From Caulobacterales bacterium (GTDB taxonomy: Bacteria > Pseudomonadota > Alphaproteobacteria > Caulobacterales > Caulobacteraceae), in NCBI GenBank assembly GCA_947480815.1, contig CANKEA010000008.1, forward strand, positions 1-13,606: a stretch of DNA of 13,606 nt, given 5' to 3'. Both the position numbers and the translations under genes were made by a program. The notes under the pieces were generated by a model. It did not search any database. It was not told the origin of the DNA and saw nothing but the letters and a program-made list of their open reading frames with translations. Shown here one piece after another: positions 7,641 through 13,606 of this stretch (its first letter is position 1; each line of letters begins with the position of its first letter).

Positions 7641-8301
7641 AGTGGCCGGCGGGGACGAGCCCGGGCCAGCGGTCGGCCAGCAATGAACGGAAGCAAGGCC
7701 GGCTCTTAAGCCTCATGTACCAGGTCTTGGCGGCTGGAAAATCCTTCCAGGGTACGTCATTGAAATAGTCGATCACCGACAGATTGGAAGCGGCGGCGAA
7801 GTCGGCCAGGCTCAGGCGCGCCCCGGCCAGCCAGTCGCGCGCGGACAGCAGCGCCTCGATATGCAGCAAGTGCGTGCGCAGGGCATCGCGGCCATGACGC
7901 AGCGCCAACAGATCGGGCGCGCCTAGGCCCATCAGGCGCTTTTCCAGCTTTTCATGCAGCAGCAGGCCATTGACCTCGAAATCGAACTTGCGATCAAACC
8001 ACTGCACCAGCCGCCGCGCCTCGGCCCGCTCTGCCGTTGTGTGGCCCAGCAGCGAGGGTTCCGGGGCGGTTTCCTCCAGATGCTCAAGAATGGCGCGGCT
8101 CTCGGCGATGACCGCACTCTCGCCATCGCGGGTCTCGACCAGAACCGGGGTCAGGCCAGACGGATTCAACGCCAGGAACTCGGGCGCTCGCTCCCACGGC
8201 TTGACCAGTACCTCGGTGAAGCTGAGCCGCTTCTCACCAAGCTGTAGCCGCACCTGCCGCGAGGCTGGGTCTAGCGGAAAATGATGCAGAACGCGCTCCA
8301 T
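7621..8301 (-). CDS. fzlA: FtsZ-binding GST-family division protein FzlA
   Basis: This is a 226-residue GST-fold protein. In Caulobacter the homologue FzlA binds FtsZ filaments, curves them, is essential for division and is reported not to use glutathione. The N-terminal half has HHFPLDPASRQVRL (6-19), where a normal GST would place its catalytic residue, a Trp at 36, NPSGLTPVL (46-54) and ESRAI (67-71). The helical half contains LSLADFAAASNLSVIDYF (163-180). The extreme C-terminus, GHYDDLDF (219-226), matches the conserved acidic tail that I recall as important for FzlA function, and is the main reason for choosing FzlA over a generic GST. The ATG has no strong ribosome-binding site, but no better start follows. 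The gene overlaps queG downstream by 20 bp. The alternative is an ordinary GST of unknown substrate. Confidence 0.8.
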   Translation of the reverse strand: MERVLHHFPLDPASRQVRLQLGEKRLSFTEVLVKPWERAPEFLALNPSGLTPVLVETRDGESAVIAESRAILEHLEETAPEPSLLGHTTAERAEARRLVQWFDRKFDFEVNGLLLHEKLEKRLMGLGAPDLLALRHGRDALRTHLLHIEALLSARDWLAGARLSLADFAAASNLSVIDYFNDVPWKDFPAAKTWYMRLKSRPCFRSLLADRWPGLVPAGHYDDLDF

Positions 8302-8330
8302 GGCGCGTTTTTAGGCTGCGTCGCGGGGCG

Positions 8331-8340
8331 GGGCTAGCCC
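8331..8340. promoter_or_regulatory. 10-bp perfect palindrome upstream of fzlA
   Basis: GGGCTAGCCC is a perfect palindrome 30 bp upstream of the fzlA start codon, in the 109-bp gap shared with the end of gltB. Its position would suit an operator for fzlA-queG. I recognise no known regulator for it, I found no TTAA-N7-TTAA CtrA box nearby, and a 10-bp palindrome can be chance in such GC-rich sequence. Confidence 0.2.
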
Positions 8341-8368
8341 GTAGCGGTTTTCGGATGGAATGCGGCCT

Positions 8369-8406
8369 AAGAAAGCGGGGCCACCCAAGGAAAAGGCATA
8401 CCCCGC
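8369..8406 (-). terminator. Candidate intrinsic terminator after gltB
   Basis: Read on the minus strand, GCGGGG (8406-8401) pairs with CCCCGC (8380-8375) across a 20-base loop, and the second arm is followed directly by TTTCTTA. It starts 5 bp past the gltB stop codon, the expected place to end the gltD-gltB transcript before fzlA. The loop is long and the T-tract is broken by a C, so efficiency is uncertain. Confidence 0.45.
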
Positions 8407-8410
8407 AACC

Positions 8411-11400
8411 TTACGCCCGCTCGTATTCGGCCTCTTCCTTGACCAGTGGCTCGCGCAGTCGGGTCAGCATTTCCTTCGGGCAGACCTGCCAGAACTGGCC
8501 ACGGACGCGGTCCCAGTCACGCAGCAGGCTGTCAGCGAATTCGCTACCGGTCTCGCGGGCGTGTTCGGCGATCAGGTCGCGGAGCACCGCCTCCCAATGG
8601 GGCGAGCTGAGCCGGTTCAGCGCCACGCTCTCGTGGTTCACATGAGCCGGGAAGCGGTCGTGCATATCCAGCACAAAGGCCATGCCCCCGGTCATGCCGG
8701 CGGCGAAGTTGTCGCCGACGCTGCCAAGGAACACCGCTGTGCCGCCGGTCATATATTCGCAGCCATTGGCACCGCAGCCCTCAACTACGGTGATCGCGCC
8801 GCTGTTGCGCACAGCGAAGCGCTCTCCGGCCTGACCCGCTGCTAACAGCTTGCCGGCCGTGGCACCATAGAGGCAGGTATTGCCCAGGATGGCGTTGCTT
8901 TCTGGCGATATCAGGTGTGGTGAGGGCTTGATGATGATGGTGGCACCAGACAGGCCCTTGCCAACATAGTCGTTGGCTTCGCCGGTCAGTTCGATGCGCA
9001 GGCCCTGCACGGCGAAGGCACCCAGGCTTTGGCCGGCCGAGCCCTTGAGCTGGACGGTCAGGTGGCCAGGGGCCAGGCCCTTCATGCCGTATTTGCGCAC
9101 GATATGGCTGGAGGTGCGCGCGCCGATGGCGCGGGCGGTGTTCCGCACCGTGTAGGTCAGCTGCATCTTTTCGCCGCGCTCCATCAGGGCGGCGGCGTCG
9201 CGCACGATTTGGGCATCCAGGGTGTCGGGCACCTCGGTACGGCCCTCTACTGTGCAGTAGGGCTTATTGCGGCCAACGTCGGCCTGAACCAGCAGGGGGT
9301 TAAGGTCGAGATCGTCGAGATGCTCGCCGCCGCGCGAAACCTGAGCCAACAGGTCGGTGCGGCCGACGATATCCTGGATCGACTTGAAGCCGAGCGAGGA
9401 TAGGATCTCGCGCACCTCTTCGGCAATGAAGGTGAAGAGGGTGATGACCTTCTCGGGGCTACCGCTGAACTTGGCGCGCAGGGCCTCATCCTGGGTACAG
9501 ACCCCCACCGGGCATGTATTGGAATGGCACTGGCGCACCATGATGCAGCCCATGGCGATCAGGCTGGCGGTGCCGATGCCAAATTCTTCAGCGCCCATCA
9601 TGGCGGCGATGACCACGTCACGGCCCGTGCGTATGCCACCGTCAGTGCGCAGGCGCACCGAGTGCCGCAGGTTGTTGAGCGTCAGCACCTGGTTGGCTTC
9701 GGAAAGGCCCATTTCCCAGGGGCCCCCAGCGAACTTCACCGAGGTCTGGGGCGATGCGCCCGTGCCGCCGACATGGCCGGCGATTAGGATCACGTCCGCC
9801 TTGGCCTTGGCCACACCCGCAGCGATGGTGCCGATGCCGGTCATAGAAACCAGTTTCACCGTCACTCGGGCGTCGGGGTTGATCTGCTTTAGGTCGTAGA
9901 TCAGCTGCGCCAGGTCTTCGATCGAATAGATGTCGTGGTGCGGCGGGGGTGAGATCAGCATCACGCCCGGGGTGGCGTGGCGCAGCCGCGCGATCAGCTC
10001 GGTGACCTTGAACCCCGGCAGCTGGCCACCCTCACCGGGCGTGGCCCCTTGGGCGACCTTGATCTCGATTTCGCGGCACTGGTTCAAATATTCTGCGGTG
10101 ACACCGAAGCGGCCCGAGGCGATCTGTTTGACGGCGCTGTTGGGATTATCCCCGTTGGGCAGGGGCTTGTAGCGCGCGTCGTCCTCGCCGCCCTCACCTG
10201 AGACGCTCTTGGCCCCGATGCGGTTCATGGCGATGTTCAGCGTGCCGTGCGCCTCAGGGCTCAGCGCCCCCATGCTCATCCCGGGGGTGAGGAACCGTTT
10301 GCGGATCTCGTTGACGCTCTCGACCTCATCGGCATTGATCGCCGGACGGTCCGTGCGCCAGTCCAACAGGTCGCGCAGCTGGATAGGCTTCTGCGCCCGC
10401 AACCCGGCTGACCAGCGCTTGTATAGATCGTAGTCGCCGGTATCGCAGGCGGTCTGAAGGGTGTGGATCAACCGTGCCTCAAAGGCGTGGGCCTCGCCCG
10501 ACCGGCGCGCCTTGTAGAAGCCACCTACGGGCAGGCTGATGGTGCCGGCGTCCCACGCGCGACGGTGGATCTCCACCGCCTTGGACTCCAGTCCCGCCAA
10601 GCCGATGCCACTGATCCGAGAGGGCATGCCGGGGAAAAACTCCGCAGCCATGGCGCGCGACAGGCCGACGGCTTCGAAGTTGTAGCCGCCGCGGTAGGAC
10701 GAAATCACCGCAATGCCCATCTTGGAGATGATCTTCAGCAGGCCGGCCTCGATCGCCGTCTTGTAGTTGGCGCACAGGTCGTCGAGCGTCTTGCCTGGCG
10801 CAAGGCCGCGCTCCAGCCGGTCTTGGAAGCTTTCCTGGGCGAGGTAGGCATTGACGCAGGTGGCACCGACGCCGACCAGGACAGCGAAATTGTGGGTGTC
10901 CAGCGCCTCGGCCGAACGGACGATGATCGAAACATAAGAGCGTAGGCCCCTGCCGACGAGGTGCGCATGTACCCCGCCCACGGCCAGGATCATCGGCATG
11001 GCGAAGCGGTCAGGGCCTGTGGTCTCATCGGTCAGCACGATGGCGCTGCAACCGCGCAGGGCGGCATCTTCGGCCTCGGTGCGGATGCGGTCGAGGCCGG
11101 CGCGTAGGCCTTCGCCCGCGCGGGCGTCTGGACCCGGGATCGGCAGGGTGCAATCAATACGGGCGACGCTCTTCTCGCCGATCTCTTTCAGCACGCGCGC
11201 GTACATGCCGTTCGAGAGCACCGGGCTCTTCAGCACATAGACGTTCGTCTGAGCCGCATCCTGGGCCAGGATATTGCCCAGGTTCTTGAAGCGGGTCTTC
11301 AGGCTCATCACCCGCGTCTCGCGGAGCGGGTCGATGGGCGGATTGGTGACCTGGCTGAAATTCTGACGGAAGAAGTGGCTTAGCGGCCGGTACTGCTCCG

Positions 11401-12967
11401 AAAGCACTGCCAGCGGCGAGTCGTCGCCCATCGAGCCGAGCGCCTCCTTGCCCTCCTCGATCATGGGCGCGAGCACCATTTCCAGGTCTTCCAGCGTCAA
11501 GCCCGCGGCGGCCTGACGACGGACAAGGGTCTCGCGGTCATACTGGCGCGCGGGGGCCTCGGGCTCGGCGGTCTCGTCGAGGTTGACCATATTGCCCAGC
11601 CATTCGGTATAGGGGTGGCGCTCGGCCAGGCGGTCGATGATCTCGTCTTCGCCGTATAGGCGTCCCTCGGCCAGGTCGATGGCGATCATCCGGCCCGGGG
11701 TGATGGCCAGCTTGCGCACGATGCGGCTCTCGGCCACGCCTGTCATGCCGGCTTCTGAGCCCATGATGACCAGGCCGTCGTCGGTATAGGCCACGCGCAG
11801 CGGGCGCAGGCCATTGCGGTCCTTGCCAGCCACGACCCAGCGGCCGTCGGTGGCGCAGATGGCGGCCGGGCCGTCCCACGGCTCCATCACCGCGTTGCAA
11901 TAGCTGTAGAGCGCTTGGTGGCTGGCCTTCATCTGGCCCGGCGCAGCGCCGGCCCAGGCTTCTGGGATCAGCAGGGCCTTGGCCATGGGTGCGTCGCGGC
12001 CGGCGCGGACCAGAACCTCGAAGGTGTTGTCGAGCGCCGCGCTGTCGCTGCCGCCCGGCTGGATCACCGGCTTCACATCGTCGCCGAAATCACCGAAGGC
12101 CTGGGCGGCCATTTTGATCTCGTGGCTTTTCATCCAGTTGACGTTGCCCTTCAGCGTGTTGATCTCGCCGTTGTGGGCCAGCATCCGGAACGGCTGGGCT
12201 AGCCGCCATTCCGGGAAGGTGTTGGTCGAATAGCGCTGGTGGAAGATCGCCACCGCGGCGGTAAAGCGTTCGTCCCGTAGGTCTGGATAGAACTCGTCGA
12301 TGTGCTGAGCCAGGAACATGCCCTTGTAGATCAGCGACTTGGCCGAGAACGAGCACAGGTAGAAGGTGTTGATGCCCGCCGCGTGGACGCGCTTTTCGAC
12401 GCGCTTGCGGCACAGGTAAAGCGCGCGTTCGAGTTGCTCGCCCTCCATCCCAGCAGGCGGGCTGAGCATGATCTGCTCGATCTCGGGGCGCGTCGCATTG
12501 GCCTTTTCGCCAATGACGCGCGTGTCCACCGGCACCTGGCGCCAGCCGTATATGTAGAAGCCGAAACGCAGCGCCTCTGCCTCTACAATGGTCCGGGCAG
12601 CCTCCTGCGCGCCCGTGTCGGTGCGGGGCAGAAATACTTGGCCGACGGCGATCGGACCGGGACGCACCGAATGGCCGGTGCGGCGCACCTGTTCCGCGAA
12701 GAAATCCTGCGGCACCGACACCAGGACGCCCGCGCCGTCGCCCGTCTTGCCGTCGGCGTCGATGGCGCCGCGGTGCCAAAGCGCCTTGAGCGCCTTGATG
12801 GCCAGTTCGACCACCTCGCGGCGCGGCTTGCCATCGATGGCGCAGACCAGACCCACGCCGCAGGCGTCATGTTGGGCATTAATGTCATAGCCGTCGTTGG
12901 CGTCGAGCAGCTGTTGATGGCCCTGGCGATAGCGCGACAGGTCGTCCTCGGACGTCAGATTTGGCAT
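8411..12967 (-). CDS. gltB: Glutamate synthase (NADPH) large subunit
   Basis: This 1518-residue subunit is full length for bacterial GltB. With GltD it makes two glutamates from glutamine and 2-oxoglutarate. A propeptide of about 35 residues precedes the N-terminal nucleophile Cys36 (in HDACGVGLV) of the class II glutamine amidotransferase domain, which includes HQRYSTNTFPEWRLAQPF and HNGEINTL. The central domain follows, then the FMN-binding synthase domain with SGEGGED, GATPGEGGQLPG, ISPPPHHDIYSIEDL (loop 4) and GGTGASPQTS. The 3Fe-4S motif is C-x5-C-x4-C at Cys1141, Cys1147 and Cys1152. The C-terminal GXGXG beta-helix domain includes GGTAVFLGSVGDNFAAGMTGG. The ATG at 12967 has GGAG 8 bases upstream, overlapping the end of gltD, and lies 5 bp after the gltD stop, so the two are one operon. 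No broken frame is seen over 4.5 kb. Confidence 0.98.
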   Translation of the reverse strand: MPNLTSEDDLSRYRQGHQQLLDANDGYDINAQHDACGVGLVCAIDGKPRREVVELAIKALKALWHRGAIDADGKTGDGAGVLVSVPQDFFAEQVRRTGHSVRPGPIAVGQVFLPRTDTGAQEAARTIVEAEALRFGFYIYGWRQVPVDTRVIGEKANATRPEIEQIMLSPPAGMEGEQLERALYLCRKRVEKRVHAAGINTFYLCSFSAKSLIYKGMFLAQHIDEFYPDLRDERFTAAVAIFHQRYSTNTFPEWRLAQPFRMLAHNGEINTLKGNVNWMKSHEIKMAAQAFGDFGDDVKPVIQPGGSDSAALDNTFEVLVRAGRDAPMAKALLIPEAWAGAAPGQMKASHQALYSYCNAVMEPWDGPAAICATDGRWVVAGKDRNGLRPLRVAYTDDGLVIMGSEAGMTGVAESRIVRKLAITPGRMIAIDLAEGRLYGEDEIIDRLAERHPYTEWLGNMVNLDETAEPEAPARQYDRETLVRRQAAAGLTLEDLEMVLAPMIEEGKEALGSMGDDSPLAVLSEQYRPLSHFFRQNFSQVTNPPIDPLRETRVMSLKTRFKNLGNILAQDAAQTNVYVLKSPVLSNGMYARVLKEIGEKSVARIDCTLPIPGPDARAGEGLRAGLDRIRTEAEDAALRGCSAIVLTDETTGPDRFAMPMILAVGGVHAHLVGRGLRSYVSIIVRSAEALDTHNFAVLVGVGATCVNAYLAQESFQDRLERGLAPGKTLDDLCANYKTAIEAGLLKIISKMGIAVISSYRGGYNFEAVGLSRAMAAEFFPGMPSRISGIGLAGLESKAVEIHRRAWDAGTISLPVGGFYKARRSGEAHAFEARLIHTLQTACDTGDYDLYKRWSAGLRAQKPIQLRDLLDWRTDRPAINADEVESVNEIRKRFLTPGMSMGALSPEAHGTLNIAMNRIGAKSVSGEGGEDDARYKPLPNGDNPNSAVKQIASGRFGVTAEYLNQCREIEIKVAQGATPGEGGQLPGFKVTELIARLRHATPGVMLISPPPHHDIYSIEDLAQLIYDLKQINPDARVTVKLVSMTGIGTIAAGVAKAKADVILIAGHVGGTGASPQTSVKFAGGPWEMGLSEANQVLTLNNLRHSVRLRTDGGIRTGRDVVIAAMMGAEEFGIGTASLIAMGCIMVRQCHSNTCPVGVCTQDEALRAKFSGSPEKVITLFTFIAEEVREILSSLGFKSIQDIVGRTDLLAQVSRGGEHLDDLDLNPLLVQADVGRNKPYCTVEGRTEVPDTLDAQIVRDAAALMERGEKMQLTYTVRNTARAIGARTSSHIVRKYGMKGLAPGHLTVQLKGSAGQSLGAFAVQGLRIELTGEANDYVGKGLSGATIIIKPSPHLISPESNAILGNTCLYGATAGKLLAAGQAGERFAVRNSGAITVVEGCGANGCEYMTGGTAVFLGSVGDNFAAGMTGGMAFVLDMHDRFPAHVNHESVALNRLSSPHWEAVLRDLIAEHARETGSEFADSLLRDWDRVRGQFWQVCPKEMLTRLREPLVKEEAEYERA

Positions 12968-12972
12968 GGTGT

Positions 12973-13606
12973 TTACTCCGCGGCCACGGCGGCCAAGGCC
13001 ACCTTGGAGTCGAGGTAGAAGACAATGGAGGCAGCAGCGTCGAAGCCGTCGCGGATGGCCCAGACCACCAGGGAGGCACCGCGCACGATATCGCCAGCGG
13101 CGAACACCCCATCAAGGTTGGACATCTGGGATTTAAAGTCGATCTTCACTGTGCCCCAGCGCGAGACCTTCAGATCATAGGCTGCGAACATTGCCGGCAG
13201 GTCCTCGGGTTCGAACCCCAGGGCCTTGATGACTAGGGTGGCGGGGCGCTCGAAATTCGCGCCCTCAATCTCTTCCGGCGTGCGGCGGCCAGAGGCGTCG
13301 GGCGGGCCCAGGCGCATTCGTGCGGCGCGGACGGCCGTTACAGCATCGGCGTCTCCGGCGAGCGCGCGCGGTGCGGCCAGCCACTCAAATACAACGCCCT
13401 CTTCCTCGGCATTGACCACTTCACGCAGAGACCCCGGCATGTTCTCGCGATCGCGGCGGTAGAGGCAGGTGACGCTGGTGGCACCCTGGCGCACGGCGGT
13501 ACGTACGCAGTCCATGGCGGTGTCGCCCCCACCGATGACGACGACGTCCTTGCCTTTGGCGTCGAGCTTGCCGGAGGCGAAATCCTCGACCGTATCGCCC
13601 AGGCTC
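12973..13606 (-). CDS. gltD: Glutamate synthase small subunit, 3' part (runs off the window)
   Basis: This is the C-terminal 210 codons of the FAD- and NADPH-binding subunit that passes electrons from NADPH to GltB. The frame is open from the right edge to the TAA at 12973, so the gene starts beyond 13606; the internal Met at 13515 is not the start. The visible part opens with SLGDTVEDF, then the second dinucleotide-binding motif VVVIGGGDTAMDC followed by YRRDRENMPG, typical of the GltD/dihydropyrimidine dehydrogenase family. Near the C-terminus, the second FAD-contact block FAAGDIVRGASLVVWAIRDG is complete. The N-terminal 4Fe-4S cysteines and first FAD motif would lie outside. Here gltD precedes gltB by 5 bp, the reverse of the enterobacterial gltBD order. 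The adjacent GltB confirms the subunit assignment over other GltD-like oxidoreductases. Confidence 0.95.
   Translation of the reverse strand, partial: SLGDTVEDFASGKLDAKGKDVVVIGGGDTAMDCVRTAVRQGATSVTCLYRRDRENMPGSLREVVNAEEEGVVFEWLAAPRALAGDADAVTAVRAARMRLGPPDASGRRTPEEIEGANFERPATLVIKALGFEPEDLPAMFAAYDLKVSRWGTVKIDFKSQMSNLDGVFAAGDIVRGASLVVWAIRDGFDAAASIVFYLDSKVALAAVAAE

Noticed and set aside
7020..7709. 229-codon plus-strand reading frame
   Set aside because: It is antisense to the conserved 4Fe-4S and cobalamin regions of queG and the end of fzlA; no domain, signal or ribosome-binding site supports it.
12302..13018. 238-codon plus-strand reading frame over the start of gltB and the end of gltD
   Set aside because: It covers the GltB amidotransferase domain and the gltD-gltB junction in antisense, where the minus-strand proteins are highly conserved; an expected artefact of strong third-position GC.
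13513..13515. ATG at 13515 as the start of a short GltD-like protein
   Set aside because: The frame continues upstream to the window edge and encodes the conserved GGGDTA nucleotide-binding motif immediately before this Met, so gltD is simply cut by the window.

Overview
The window looks like chromosomal housekeeping DNA from a GC-rich alphaproteobacterium, most likely of the Caulobacterales (Caulobacter, Phenylobacterium, Brevundimonas or Asticcacaulis type). The main reasons are a convincing FzlA-type FtsZ-binding GST homologue, an alphaproteobacterial-type GltB (GGTGASPQTS motif), strong third-position GC with many long antisense shadow frames, and a nested GC-rich palindromic repeat of a kind common in these genomes. 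I see no tRNA, rRNA, CRISPR array, transposase, integrase or phage gene.

Layout. A GT2 glycosyltransferase (plus, 12-1040) converges on argE (minus, 1027-2211), with a 14-bp overlap of their 3' ends. argE diverges from a YfcG-type nu-class GST (plus, 2278-2913). That gene converges on a tightly packed minus-strand cluster, read in the order aguA (6330-5329), aguB (5329-4451), an FKBP-type lipoprotein (4438-3917) and a secreted double-FKBP protein (3908-2982). A 191-bp gap (6331-6521), most of it filled by a nested palindrome, separates this cluster from a second minus-strand pair, fzlA (8301-7621) and queG (7640-6522), whose coding regions overlap by 20 bp. After a 109-bp gap (8302-8410) with a possible terminator lies the glutamate synthase operon, gltD (3' part only, running off the right edge) followed by gltB (12967-8411).

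How the genes work together. AguA and AguB are consecutive steps from agmatine to putrescine through N-carbamoylputrescine, so the four-gene cluster is a polyamine module with two exported FKBP proteins attached. The three FKBP domains in those proteins share a linker and probably arose by local duplication. GltD and GltB form NADPH-dependent glutamate synthase and assimilate ammonia together with glutamine synthetase. ArgE belongs to ornithine/arginine synthesis, so several genes here touch glutamate, arginine and polyamine metabolism, although they are not one operon. FzlA (cell division) and QueG (queuosine tRNA modification) appear co-transcribed without an obvious functional link.

No wholly new system is visible. 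The points most worth a second look are the FKBP genes in the agmatine cluster, the fzlA-queG coupling, the nested palindrome, and the gltD-before-gltB order.
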